DNA of 64,000 nt from Paenisporosarcina quisquiliarum_A. GTDB taxonomy: Bacteria > Bacillota > Bacilli > Bacillales_A > Planococcaceae. The stretch lies in assembly GCF_043641925.1 (NCBI RefSeq), contig NZ_JBHZRU010000009.1, forward strand, positions 1 to 64,000, written 5' to 3'. A program made the position numbers and the translations under genes. Positions within the stretch are counted from its first letter, which is position 1. Every line of letters starts with the position of its first letter. Under the pieces are notes generated by a model. The model made no database searches. It saw only the letters and a list, made by a program, of their open reading frames with translations, and was not told where the DNA came from. This document shows positions 52,576 to 61,090 of this stretch, piece after piece.

Positions 52576-52631
52576 GAACGCGGAGGACGCTTTCGCGGGC
52601 ATAATAACTATCCAAACTATTTTATTGGGAA

Positions 52632-52799
52632 GTGGTCGGCTATTTCTGAAGACTCCTGCGGAAAAACGAAACAAGCTAGACCCCACAGGCAACGAATTGT
52701 GCGCAATTCTTTTGCGACGAGTAACCGCAGGAGCATAGGTTTTTATAGCCGAGGAGGCTGGCGTTTCGTTTGCGGAAAGTGAGAGAAATAGCTGACCAC
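52632..52799. repeat. GC-rich dispersed structured element, copy 2
   Basis: Bounded by inverted repeats GTGGTCGGCTATTTCT (52632-52647) and AGAAATAGCTGACCAC (52784-52799), 15 of 16 complementary. CTCCTGCGG (52653-52661) pairs perfectly with CCGCAGGAG (52725-52733). GAATTG-TGCG-CAATTC (52694-52709) is a local hairpin just before the 25-base block shared with copy 1 (52711-52735). Confidence 0.75.
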
Positions 52800-52823
52800 C
52801 TACATTTCCATTGATTTACGGCT

Positions 52824-52860
52824 AAAATGCTCTTTAGTGAGAATCTAAAGAGCATTTTTT
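52824..52860. terminator. Two-way terminator next to the alcohol dehydrogenase gene
   Basis: AAAATGCTCTTTAG pairs with CTAAAGAGCATTTT, followed by T residues; on the minus strand it ends the dehydrogenase operon. Confidence 0.88.
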
Positions 52861-54000
52861 CTATGGCTTTAATATGAACTTGATGCTTTCGTCTTCATGG
52901 TCATGAAATGTTTTGTAAGCTTTGCTCGCTTCTGCTAAAGGTACTTTATGTGTAATGATTTCTCTTGGGTCGAATTCGCCTTTAGTAATCTTATCGAATA
53001 ATAAAGGCATGTAGTGTATGACAGGGGCTTGTCCCATTTTTAGTGTCACATTGCGTTCAAAGATATTTCCTAAAGGGAACATATTATATAGAGAACCGTA
53101 AACTCCTGTTAGTTGAATGGTTCCAAATTTCCGAACTGCATTTAAGCCAATATCAATAGCACTCAAAGTTCCACCTTGAAGCTTTAATTTTTGTTCGACT
53201 TTTTCTACGATCGAAAGTTTCCCATCCATTCCCACACAATCGATCACAATGTCAACGCCGCCATTCGTTATTTCCTTAATATGTGCACCCATATCATCAA
53301 ATTCATCAAAATTAAACGCTTCCACATTGTTCATTTTTATCGCATGTTTCAATCTGTAAGGTAAGTGATCAACAGCGATTACTCGTTTTGCGCCTTTCAT
53401 CCATGCGAATTTTTGCGCCATTAAGCCGACTGGACCAGATCCTAAAACGGCAACGGTATCCCCTGGTTTTACCCCTGCATTTTCAACACTCCAATAAGCA
53501 GTGGGAAGGACGTCAGATAAAAAAAGAAGCGATTCATCTTCGAGCTCGCAAGAAGGTGGAACAACGAAAGGCATAAAATTTCCATAGGGCACTCGCAAAT
53601 ATTCTGCTTGCCCGCCCGTATAGTTGCCATATCTTTCTGTAAAACCAAAATATCCACCTGTATCAACTTCTGGATTATCGTTTGAATTATCACACTGACT
53701 TTCTAAATCATGCTTACAATAAAAACAAGTTCCGCAAGAAACGTTAAACGGTAAAACCACACGATCTCCTTTTTTCACTTTGGTTACTGTTGGACCTACT
53801 TCTTCAACAATGCCCATAGGTTCATGACCAATAACATAATCTTTTCTTGTCGGAAGGGCTCCTCGATAAATGTGGAGATCCGATCCACAAATGGCAGTTG
53901 AAGTGATACGAACGATAATATCATCATGTTTTTCTAATTTGGCATCTGGTACTTCTTTAACCTTAATATCCTTCGTTCCTTGGAAAGTGACTGCTTTCAT
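52861..54000 (-). CDS. Zinc-dependent alcohol dehydrogenase (formaldehyde-dehydrogenase-like group)
   Basis: 379-aa medium-chain dehydrogenase. The catalytic zinc signature GHEPMGIVEEVGPTV is near residue 60, the structural zinc cysteines are in CGTCFYCKHDLESQC (~95), and the NAD-binding motif is VLGSGPVGLM (~190). The length and the extra loop (NDNPEVDTGGYFGFTE) fit the glutathione-independent formaldehyde dehydrogenase-like group, but the substrate is not certain. It is the last gene of an operon with a 75-aa protein and a DUF3231 protein. Confidence 0.9.
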   Translation of the reverse strand: MKAVTFQGTKDIKVKEVPDAKLEKHDDIIVRITSTAICGSDLHIYRGALPTRKDYVIGHEPMGIVEEVGPTVTKVKKGDRVVLPFNVSCGTCFYCKHDLESQCDNSNDNPEVDTGGYFGFTERYGNYTGGQAEYLRVPYGNFMPFVVPPSCELEDESLLFLSDVLPTAYWSVENAGVKPGDTVAVLGSGPVGLMAQKFAWMKGAKRVIAVDHLPYRLKHAIKMNNVEAFNFDEFDDMGAHIKEITNGGVDIVIDCVGMDGKLSIVEKVEQKLKLQGGTLSAIDIGLNAVRKFGTIQLTGVYGSLYNMFPLGNIFERNVTLKMGQAPVIHYMPLLFDKITKGEFDPREIITHKVPLAEASKAYKTFHDHEDESIKFILKP

Positions 54001-54015
54001 TAATTTCCCTCTTTT

Positions 54016-54243
54016 TCAGTTAGGATGTATTTCTTCATTTATAGCTGGATCTTTCGTAACTTTTCGATATGGATCGTTAATCACTTGTTTATTTAATTCA
54101 TTAATCGAAATGGAATCGACTGTTTTCATGTCCTCATGCATATCGAAGAGACTTATCTTATCAGTCATCACTTGTTCCGGATTATCCATGTAAGGTCCTA
54201 AAGCCAATTTGCGATCTTCTTCTGTAAATACTTTTTTGTCCAT
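54016..54243 (-). CDS. Small acidic protein in the dehydrogenase operon
   Basis: 75 aa, hydrophilic and acidic (FTEEDRKLALGPYMDNPEQV; ending INEEIHPN). No family recognised. AAAGGATGG precedes this ATG; the open frame continues upstream but through a hairpin region and into the DUF3231 coding end. It lies 15 bases upstream of the dehydrogenase start, so co-transcription is likely. Confidence 0.65.
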   Translation of the reverse strand: MDKKVFTEEDRKLALGPYMDNPEQVMTDKISLFDMHEDMKTVDSISINELNKQVINDPYRKVTKDPAINEEIHPN

Positions 54244-54314
54244 TGAATGACCATCCTTTCGTGAAATAAACCCATGACGAGCCAATGCGCATCGCCATGG
54301 GTAAATGAATAATA

Positions 54315-54827
54315 TTACTTGGCGACTGTCGGTGCGTAATGAAGTGGTGGGGGTACGAGCCAAGCTTTTTCTTTATTTAAACGTAGTAATTTTGCTCCAA
54401 ATAAAGCTTTACTTGCATGGAATTGTCCAAACATAAGGGCAATATCTTCACGTATTGCTTGTCCCATCACTAAGCTACATGCGACTAGACCTTGAGCGGC
54501 ATTCACTGATATAACGGCACTGATTTCGGGGTCCATAAATCGTGCGCCAACAGGAATTTCCTCGGCAGAAGCAACCGGTCGATCTGGTAAGGCTGGAGGC
54601 AAAGCAATTCCATTTTCTTTTAAAAGTTCACCAATCGATTGGTTTTCATCTTTCATGGTTCTTACAGCTTCTTCTAGCATCGATTTAAGTTCTTTGTCAC
54701 CAGCATGATTGATGAATGCTTGATAAATAGACAACAAACCGTTATTCGATATCATATAAGACCAAGCACCAAAAACTTCACCGTCATGTAAGGGTTCGTC
54801 TTTCGAATTTCCAGATAAAATGCCCAA
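54315..54827 (-). CDS. DUF3231 family protein
   Basis: 170 aa, mostly helical. It matches the DUF3231 pattern (LHDGEVFGAWSYM, MKDENQSIGELLKENGIALP, LMFGQFHASKALFGAKLLRL), which resembles a four-helix bundle. The function is not established; relatives are found in sporeformers. The start is TTG with AAGGAGG nine bases upstream. It is the first gene of the operon leading to the dehydrogenase. Confidence 0.8.
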   Translation of the reverse strand: MGILSGNSKDEPLHDGEVFGAWSYMISNNGLLSIYQAFINHAGDKELKSMLEEAVRTMKDENQSIGELLKENGIALPPALPDRPVASAEEIPVGARFMDPEISAVISVNAAQGLVACSLVMGQAIREDIALMFGQFHASKALFGAKLLRLNKEKAWLVPPPLHYAPTVAK

Positions 54828-54945
54828 CTATTTTCCTCCTTTTGAATTGCATCTTGAATGTACAAAAATTCGTACTGACTTATGTTGTGTCAGTTTCTCC
54901 CCAATATGCAGATGAATTTTATGAATAAAAATAACGGCAAAGAAA

Positions 54946-54976
54946 AAGACTCGAGAAGGTGTTTTTCTCAAGTCCA
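54946..54976 (-). terminator. Terminator after the aldo/keto reductase
   Basis: GACTCGAGAA (54948-54957) pairs with TTCTCAAGTC (one mismatch); on the minus strand it is followed by a T run. Confidence 0.7.
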
Positions 54977-54991
54977 TTTAATAAAAATGTA

Positions 54992-55894
54992 TTAAGCTAT
55001 TTCATGTCCTTTTGACACTTGGAAGATGTCGAACCATTGTTCGCGGGTTAGTGAGATATCAAGTGCGCGAACTGCTGATTCAATCCTGCTCAATTTGCCT
55101 GAACCTACAACTGGCATAATGTGAGCTGGATGATTTAATAACCAAGCATACAAAATTTCGTCTATATCCTGAACGCCAATATCACCCGCAATTTTAGTTA
55201 ATGTGTTGCGTAAAGCCAGCGAGCTTTCATCTTTGCTCGAAAAAATAGATCCTCCAGCAAGAGGTGACCATGCCATAGGTGGAATTCTTTCTTCTTGGCA
55301 TAAATCTAACGTTCCATCTTCAAAATTTTCAAGATGAACTGCTGACAATTCGATTTGGTTTGTTAATAACGGGAAATCTAAATAGGATTGGAGCATTTTG
55401 AAGTGAGAACGTTTAAAATTCGAAACACCAAAATGTCGCACTTTTCCTTCGGTCTTTAGTTGAATAAAAGCTTCTGCCACTTCAGCAGGATTCATGAAAG
55501 GATCCGGACGATGAATTAATAAAACATCTATATAATTCGTTTGAAGATTTTTTAAAGATTGTTCAACTGATGCGATGATATGTTCCTTACTCGTATCATA
55601 AGACTTAATCGAATGATATGGTCGGTTTTCTGAAACAAGCTTTATGCCACATTTCGTCACGATTTCCATCTCGTTTCTCAGTTCGGGTTTAAGGGCTAAT
55701 GCATCACCAAATATTTTTTCGCATGTATAGTTCCCATAAATATCGGCATGATCGAAAGTGGTAATGCCTAATTTTAAACAATTTTCAATATGTACAACTA
55801 AATCTTTCGTTGACATGTCCCAATCGGAAAGACGCCATAATCCATAAACAATTCTAGAAAAAGATAAGTCCTCTGTAAGTTCTACTCGTTGCAT
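54992..55894 (-). CDS. Aldo/keto reductase
   Basis: 300 aa, TIM-barrel NAD(P)H oxidoreductase of the YdhF-like subgroup. The catalytic tetrad is visible: Asp and Tyr in FDHADIYGNY (~residues 46-55), Lys in IVTKCGIKL and His in LLIHRPDPF. Substrate unknown. An ATG two codons upstream lies directly on the AGGAG site, so this ATG, seven bases away, was chosen. It appears to be a single gene. Confidence 0.9.
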   Translation of the reverse strand: MQRVELTEDLSFSRIVYGLWRLSDWDMSTKDLVVHIENCLKLGITTFDHADIYGNYTCEKIFGDALALKPELRNEMEIVTKCGIKLVSENRPYHSIKSYDTSKEHIIASVEQSLKNLQTNYIDVLLIHRPDPFMNPAEVAEAFIQLKTEGKVRHFGVSNFKRSHFKMLQSYLDFPLLTNQIELSAVHLENFEDGTLDLCQEERIPPMAWSPLAGGSIFSSKDESSLALRNTLTKIAGDIGVQDIDEILYAWLLNHPAHIMPVVGSGKLSRIESAVRALDISLTREQWFDIFQVSKGHEIA

Positions 55895-56042
55895 AATCAT
55901 TCTCCTCTCTCGTTTATTGTATACATTTCATGTATTATTTTCATTCAAAAGAAGTTTGTTATGATGATTCACAACATCTATTAGTTATAAGATTTCATGG
56001 TTATTGGTACAATTAGGATATAGATTGGTGGTGCTTTTTCGA

Positions 56043-56576
56043 TTGAAACGCAAATTTGGCGATCGTTCCGAGTGGAAAAGAATACTTGATAGAACTTATG
56101 TGCAAACCTATATGGAAGCTCCAGAATTTAAAGGGCATGTCACTTTACTACACTTAAAAAAAGTGGCTGCACCTCTGACTGTTAGATATGATGATCTTCA
56201 TATTTGCTTAGCTGATGATGGTTATTTCTGGCTTCAACATTTTCCGGCAAACGAAAAATATTCCGTAACAACCATGTTTGATGATAAGGGTGAGATTGTC
56301 CAGTGGTACATCGATATTTGTTATCAAATTGGCTTTGATCAAGTCCCATGGTTAGATGATTTATATTTGGACTTAATCGTTTTCCCATCTGGAAAAATAA
56401 TTCAAAAAGATCATGATGAACTAGATGAGGCTTTGTCTCAAGGGATAATAAATGAAGTTCTTTACAAACAGGCATGGGATGAGGCAAATTGTATACTAAA
56501 TCTTATACAAAAAGATAACTTTCACTTGCTTCACCATTCTGCAAAACATAAAAAAATGTTAGAAGAAAAAATGTAA
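56043..56576 (+). CDS. DUF402 family protein (nucleoside-phosphatase-like)
   Basis: 177 aa. It begins LKRKFGDRSEWKRILDRTY, the conserved start of the family, then YDDLHICLADDGYFWLQHFP and WYIDICYQIG with LYLDLIVFPSG, which carry the acidic metal-binding residues. Family members include nucleoside tri/diphosphatases and 5'-UTR/RNA-linked proteins. The frame is open 13 codons upstream, but the family starts at this TTG, which has GGTGG upstream. Confidence 0.8.
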   Translation: MKRKFGDRSEWKRILDRTYVQTYMEAPEFKGHVTLLHLKKVAAPLTVRYDDLHICLADDGYFWLQHFPANEKYSVTTMFDDKGEIVQWYIDICYQIGFDQVPWLDDLYLDLIVFPSGKIIQKDHDELDEALSQGIINEVLYKQAWDEANCILNLIQKDNFHLLHHSAKHKKMLEEKM

Positions 56577-56610
56577 AGCATCTAAATCTTCAGTTGAAAG
56601 GAAGGATTTT

Positions 56611-57951
56611 ATGGCTTTTGACAAAACCGCACTCAATACTTGGTTTCATCAATTTCCTTTACTAAAAAGAATCGTCTCTTTAGAGCCTGTTGTCTGGTTA
56701 AATCCGAACCATCTTTCAAAAAGTGAGATGGATTCTCTTCCAGTTACCCGTGATGATATGGATGAAGCCGCTGCTTTATGGGATCGATTCGCTCCTTTTC
56801 TTGCATTAGCTTTTCCTGAAACGAGAGAAACAAATGGCATCGTAGAATCCCCATTGCGGTTAATTGCTACAATGAAAAATGAACTGAATAGTCGTTATGT
56901 TGCTCAAATAGAAGGGGAATTATTTTTGAAGTGTGATAATGAATTGCCTATTGCCGGATCTATTAAAGCACGGGGCGGCGTGTATGAAGTTCTTTATTAT
57001 GCCGAGCAACTTGCTCTTGAAGCGGGTTTAATACAACAGGATGAAGATTATTCGGTCTTTTGTCATGAGAAATTCACATCATTTTTTAAACAGTTTACAA
57101 TAGGTGTGGGTTCTACAGGTAATTTAGGATTAAGTATTGGGATTATCGCTGCTAAGTTAGGATTCAATGTTTCTGTATACATGTCTTCAGATGCGAAGCA
57201 ATGGAAGAAGGATTTATTGCGTGCAAAAGGGGCCACTGTCATTGAATTTGCAGGAGATTTTGGAGAAGCGATTTTTGCTGGTCGAGAACAAACAAAATTA
57301 AATCCAAAAGGTTATTTTGTGGATGATGAAAATTCTAGACATCTCTTTTTAGGGTATAGCGTAGCAGCTCATCGGTTAGAGGAACAGCTCGCACTTGAAA
57401 AAGTTAAAGTAGACCGTGATCATCCTCTCTTTGTATATTTACCGTGTGGTGTTGGAGGATCTCCAGGTGGTACCGCTTTTGGTTTAAGACAGGTTTTCGG
57501 AGACCATGTTCATTGTTTCTTTGTCGAGCCAACACATTCACCAGCAGTTTTAATCGGTTTATTAACAGGAGAGAAGGAAAAGGTTTGTGTACAGGATTTT
57601 TGCATAGATAATATAACAGAAGGCGACGGATTAGCTGTAGGTCGGCCTTCCAGCTTTGCTTCATCCATTAGTGAAAAGACCATAAGTGGGATGTATACAC
57701 TCGAAGACGATGAGTTGTTTAAGCTGTTAGCTCTACTTGCAGACAGTGAAGGTATTCAAGTGGAACCGTCTGCTGCATCGGGTTTATTAGGTCCATTGAA
57801 TATGATTTCAACAGATTATTTGAATGAACACCAACTGAAAGAGAAGAAGGCTACACATATCGTTTGGGCAACTGGTGGATCGTTAGTACCCCGTGAAGAT
57901 ATGGACCTTTTTTATGAAAAAGGAATTGAATTACTGAATAAAAATTTGTGA
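56611..57951 (+). CDS. dsdA: D-serine dehydratase
   Basis: 446-aa PLP enzyme of fold type II, the usual DsdA length. The cofactor lysine lies in ELPIAGSIKARGG (Lys119), and the Gly-rich phosphate loop is GVGSTGNLGLSIG (~residue 173). It converts D-serine to pyruvate and ammonia. AAAGGAAGG precedes the ATG. No dsdX transporter or dsdC regulator is adjacent, so it probably protects against or recycles D-serine rather than forming a catabolic operon. With the racemase and DUF1611 genes it adds to the D-amino-acid genes in the window. Confidence 0.93.
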   Translation: MAFDKTALNTWFHQFPLLKRIVSLEPVVWLNPNHLSKSEMDSLPVTRDDMDEAAALWDRFAPFLALAFPETRETNGIVESPLRLIATMKNELNSRYVAQIEGELFLKCDNELPIAGSIKARGGVYEVLYYAEQLALEAGLIQQDEDYSVFCHEKFTSFFKQFTIGVGSTGNLGLSIGIIAAKLGFNVSVYMSSDAKQWKKDLLRAKGATVIEFAGDFGEAIFAGREQTKLNPKGYFVDDENSRHLFLGYSVAAHRLEEQLALEKVKVDRDHPLFVYLPCGVGGSPGGTAFGLRQVFGDHVHCFFVEPTHSPAVLIGLLTGEKEKVCVQDFCIDNITEGDGLAVGRPSSFASSISEKTISGMYTLEDDELFKLLALLADSEGIQVEPSAASGLLGPLNMISTDYLNEHQLKEKKATHIVWATGGSLVPREDMDLFYEKGIELLNKNL

Positions 57952-58063
57952 AATCGCTTCATACAATCAAGTCAATCTGAATAGAGAATTTTTATTCCGA
58001 ATAGGTTTTGGCATTTTGGAAATCCTACCTTCGTATCTTTTTGCAGAAAGGAGGAGACTAAAT

Positions 58064-58297
58064 ATGCCTAAAAACACACCTAAACCAGATGACCGTTCTG
58101 ATAATGTTGAAAAGCTTCAAGATATGGTGAAAAATACAATTGGCAATATGGAAGCTGCTGAAGAAACGATGGCTTTTTCTGAAGGGAAAGAACTAGAAGC
58201 CATCCGTGAAAAAAATGCTCGTCGTGAAGCAAGTATTGAAGGTTTCCGTGAAGAAATTAAAGATGAAACAGAAGCTCGAAAAAATGGAAAAGTATAA
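58064..58297 (+). CDS. tlp: Small acid-soluble spore protein Tlp
   Basis: 77 aa. It begins MPKNTPKPDDRSDNVEKLQD and continues MVKNTIGNMEAAEETM, closely matching Tlp of B. subtilis; IREKNARREASIEGF and an ending ARKNGKV follow. Packaged in the spore core. The frame is open 16 codons earlier, but AAAGGAGGAG fits this ATG. A shorter, diverged paralogue lies at 21134-21349. Confidence 0.92.
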   Translation: MPKNTPKPDDRSDNVEKLQDMVKNTIGNMEAAEETMAFSEGKELEAIREKNARREASIEGFREEIKDETEARKNGKV

Positions 58298-58306
58298 GTA
58301 AGTTAA

Positions 58307-58344
58307 AAAACAGTCGAGAAAGCACAAAGCTTCTCGACTGTTTT
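58307..58344 (+). terminator. Terminator after tlp
   Basis: AAAACAGTCGAGAA pairs perfectly with TTCTCGACTGTTTT; T residues follow. Confidence 0.9.
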
Positions 58345-58372
58345 CATATTATCCTCTAAAGGATTCAATTTC

Positions 58373-58642
58373 TTACGTTAAATCGCTTAAACTTCCAGTA
58401 ACTTGTCTTAATTGTCCTGCAAGTGTTATTGATTCTTCAGCGACTTCCACAGGATAGTTCATTGTCTCAGAAATTGATAAGCCATGCTCAACACCTTGTT
58501 TATGTTCACATTGAAAAAATTCATGAAGAATCAAATGAGGATTTTTTGGAAGAATAAATAGTGTAAGGGAGGTGTTCAATTCATGCATCAAAATCTGAAC
58601 GCGAAACCATTTGAAAATAGAACGAATGTTAATGAAGTAAAA
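58373..58642 (-). other. Possible small coding frame, uncertain
   Basis: An open minus-strand frame whose last ~50 codons look coding-like (HEFFQCEHKQGVEHGLSISE, then VAEESITLAGQLRQVTGSLSDLT), but no ribosome site or clear start is visible. It could be the remnant of a gene or chance. Its upstream part overlaps the 56-aa plus-strand gene at 58583. Listed because the gap 58345-58582 holds nothing else. Confidence 0.25.
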
Positions 58643-58753
58643 CAACTAAATGCAACATCTGGTCTAACCTATAATGAAGTGAAACAAATGTTAGTCCAGA
58701 AAATCAGAAATCCCGATGAGGAAGAATTAATTGATAAAACTCATCATTTATGA
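58583..58753 (+). CDS. 56-aa small protein, weakly like gamma-type spore proteins
   Basis: ATG with AGGGAGGTG eight bases upstream, a strong site. The peptide MHQNLNAKPFENRTNVNEVK goes on with QLNATSGLTYNEVKQMLVQK and an acidic end. The F-x-x-x-TN-x-x-x-V-K-x-x-N pattern recalls repeats of gamma-type small acid-soluble spore proteins. Identity uncertain. Confidence 0.55.
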   Translation: MHQNLNAKPFENRTNVNEVKQLNATSGLTYNEVKQMLVQKIRNPDEEELIDKTHHL

Positions 58754-58933
58754 AAAATAATTAGGTTCTAATTTGGTCAAAAGCAACTTAACTCTTTATT
58801 GGGTAAAGTTGCATTTTTTTTTTTGATTAAATGTGGTTTATCAAATTCAAAAAAAGTGAATACTAGTTAAAAATCTAGTTAATAGAAAAAAAGAATTGCA
58901 TCTATGTTTTTCATATGAAAGAGGGAATGATTT

Positions 58934-60151
58934 ATGAACTTATCTGTCAAAATTATTATTGCGTTAGTGTTAGGTGCGATTACAGGTATTTTATTAAACA
59001 TGTTTGCTCCTGATTTATTTCCACCGTTAGATAAATATCTTTTTTCACCAGTCGGTAAAATTTTTATCAGTTTAATCACTATGCTTGTGGTGCCGATCGT
59101 ATTCATCTCGATTGCACTAGGAACAGCAGGACTTGGGGATCCAAAGAAGTTAGGGCGAATCGGGTTAAAAACAATTAGTTATTTCCTAGTGACTACTTCG
59201 GTTGCAATCGTCATAGGAATCGGTTTAGCTTACTTACTTGAACCTGGAAATGCAGGGACATTTGAGACAAAGGGATTAGAGTATAGCTCGGAAGAAGCTC
59301 CACCTATATCTGAAACGTTATTAAATATTGTGCCAACCAATCCAATTCAATCATTTGCAGAAGCAAATATGCTCCAAATTATTGTATTCGCCATTTTTGT
59401 TGGATTTGCACTGGCTATGTTAGGTACGAAAGTTGATAAAGTTCATGAACTATTAGAGCAAGGTAATGAAATCATGATGTATCTTGTAAATCTAGTTATG
59501 AAATTTGCTCCATATGGAACATTTGCTTTGCTTGCTTCTGCCATTGGTACGCAAGGTTTAGATGCGATTAAAGCGATGGGACTTTATATGATTGTCGTTG
59601 TCCTGGCCCTAGTTATTCATGGACTCTTCACATACGGTTCATCGATTCTTTTATTGGCTAAGCAAAATCCCATTAAATTTTTCAAAGGTTTTGCACCAGC
59701 TATGGGAGTTGCTTTCAGTACATCAAGTAGTAATGCAACGCTTCCAGTTTCTATGAGTGTGGCACAAAAGAATCTTGGGGTTCCAAAAGCAATTTCAAGT
59801 TTTGTTCAACCATTAGGCGCAACAATCAACATGGATGGAACAGCTATTATGCAAGGTGTAGCTACAGTATTTATAGCTCAAGTTTATGATGTGAATCTTA
59901 CTTGGACAGCACTATTAATTGTCGTAATGACAGCGGTTCTAGCAAGTATCGGAACAGCAGGTGTCCCGGGTGTAGGACTTATCATGCTCGCAATGGTATT
60001 AAGTGCAGTTAATCTACCTGTTGAAGGTATTGCTTTGATTATCGGTATTGACCGATTACTCGATATGGCTAGAACAGCTGTTAATATCACAGGTGATGCA
60101 GCTTGTGCTGTAGTCGTCGCTGAAACGGAAGAACGTGCTGGTAGAGTTTAA
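58934..60151 (+). CDS. Dicarboxylate/amino acid:cation symporter (DAACS family)
   Basis: 405 aa with the glutamate-transporter fold. Landmarks: the serine-rich reentrant loop GVAFSTSSSNATLPVSM (~residue 259), the NMDGTAIMQG motif in TM7 (~300), and IDRLLDMARTAVNITGDAACAVVV in TM8. It moves glutamate, aspartate or C4-dicarboxylates with Na+ or H+. An AGAGGG site precedes the ATG. Single gene with a strong terminator. Confidence 0.93.
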   Translation: MNLSVKIIIALVLGAITGILLNMFAPDLFPPLDKYLFSPVGKIFISLITMLVVPIVFISIALGTAGLGDPKKLGRIGLKTISYFLVTTSVAIVIGIGLAYLLEPGNAGTFETKGLEYSSEEAPPISETLLNIVPTNPIQSFAEANMLQIIVFAIFVGFALAMLGTKVDKVHELLEQGNEIMMYLVNLVMKFAPYGTFALLASAIGTQGLDAIKAMGLYMIVVVLALVIHGLFTYGSSILLLAKQNPIKFFKGFAPAMGVAFSTSSSNATLPVSMSVAQKNLGVPKAISSFVQPLGATINMDGTAIMQGVATVFIAQVYDVNLTWTALLIVVMTAVLASIGTAGVPGVGLIMLAMVLSAVNLPVEGIALIIGIDRLLDMARTAVNITGDAACAVVVAETEERAGRV

Positions 60152-60157
60152 AAAATA

Positions 60158-60195
60158 AAAAGAGTCGACTTTGTTATCAAAGTCGGCTCTTTTTT
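60158..60195 (+). terminator. Terminator after the symporter
   Basis: AAAAGAGTCGACTTTG pairs with CAAAGTCGGCTCTTTT over the loop TTAT, one wobble; T residues follow. Confidence 0.9.
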
Positions 60196-60260
60196 GTTTT
60201 TATAGGTAATTTTATTATAGACTGGACTCCTACTAAAGAGAGTTTGAAAAATATCCTTTG

Positions 60261-60309
60261 TTGACATTTTTAAGTTACAAAAATATAATAACTTACATAA
60301 AGTAACTTA
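60261..60309 (+). promoter_or_regulatory. Consensus sigma-A promoter with operator-like repeats before ribA
   Basis: TTGACA (60261-60266), a 17-base spacer and TATAAT (60284-60289) form a perfect sigma-A promoter. The 7-base site TAAGTTA/TAACTTA occurs three times: inverted at 60271-60277, and direct at 60289-60295 and 60303-60309. This looks like repressor control over the promoter. No FMN-riboswitch-like leader fits between here and the start at 60332. Confidence 0.7.
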
Positions 60310-60331
60310 AAGAGTTCAAAGGGGAATTAAA

Positions 60332-61090
60332 ATGACGGATATAAAATTTGTTCCAAAAGAAGCGTTATTGGTGTTAAAAGATAAAATTAAACTCATTCCA
60401 ACGGAAGAAGGCAGCATTTATTTAGTAGGACCAATCCGTTTACCAATTAACTTATTTGGTGAGACGATCATCTTTCAATGGTACTGCTGGTTAAACAGTA
60501 AAGATGAAGGACATGATTTAAAACAAATCATTGAAAATCTATCTTCTGCAAACCTTGCGGAATATCAGCAATCGAGTGTATTGGTCTATGGAGATTTTGA
60601 GCATTCTGAAGAAGCGCTCATCCGCATGCATTCAATTTGTCACACGGGTGATATCTTTGGCAGTAAAAGATGTGATTGTGGCTATCAATTAAAGCAATCT
60701 TTGCAAATGATTGCGGATCACGGAAGCGGTGCGCTCTTCTATTTAGCTAACCATGAAGGAAGAGGCATTGGCTTATTTAGCAAAGCAATGGCTTACATTT
60801 TGCAGGAAAATGGATATGATACAGTTGAAGCGAATGAAGAATTAGGATTTGTTGATGATTCACGAAATTATAGTGATGCGATTCAAGTCTTGCGTGTCCT
60901 TCGATCAAAACCTGTGAAATTAATGACGAATAATCCAAAAAAATTAGTAGCATTAAAAGAAGCGGGAATGATGGTTTCAGGAAGAACTCCGTTATGGGGA
61001 GATGTCTCGGAATTTAATGAAGAATATTTACAAACAAAAATCAAACGTTCAGGACATTTAGAGGAAGAAGTGACTTGCCCAAATGACTAA
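60332..61090 (+). CDS. ribA: GTP cyclohydrolase II (RibA)
   Basis: 252 aa, GTP cyclohydrolase II domain without the DHBP synthase half found in the common RibBA fusion. The zinc-binding site is GDIFGSKRCDCGYQL (~residue 109) with the upstream Cys in MHSICHTGD, and HEGRGIGL (~143) is the catalytic region. It makes the first intermediate of riboflavin synthesis from GTP; related paralogues serve other pathways. An AAAGGGG site precedes the ATG. The stop overlaps ribD by eight bases. Confidence 0.9.
   Translation: MTDIKFVPKEALLVLKDKIKLIPTEEGSIYLVGPIRLPINLFGETIIFQWYCWLNSKDEGHDLKQIIENLSSANLAEYQQSSVLVYGDFEHSEEALIRMHSICHTGDIFGSKRCDCGYQLKQSLQMIADHGSGALFYLANHEGRGIGLFSKAMAYILQENGYDTVEANEELGFVDDSRNYSDAIQVLRVLRSKPVKLMTNNPKKLVALKEAGMMVSGRTPLWGDVSEFNEEYLQTKIKRSGHLEEEVTCPND

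Noticed and set aside
60196..60331. FMN riboswitch before ribA
   Set aside because: The space after the sigma-A promoter is about 35 bases, and no conserved FMN-aptamer segments are visible.
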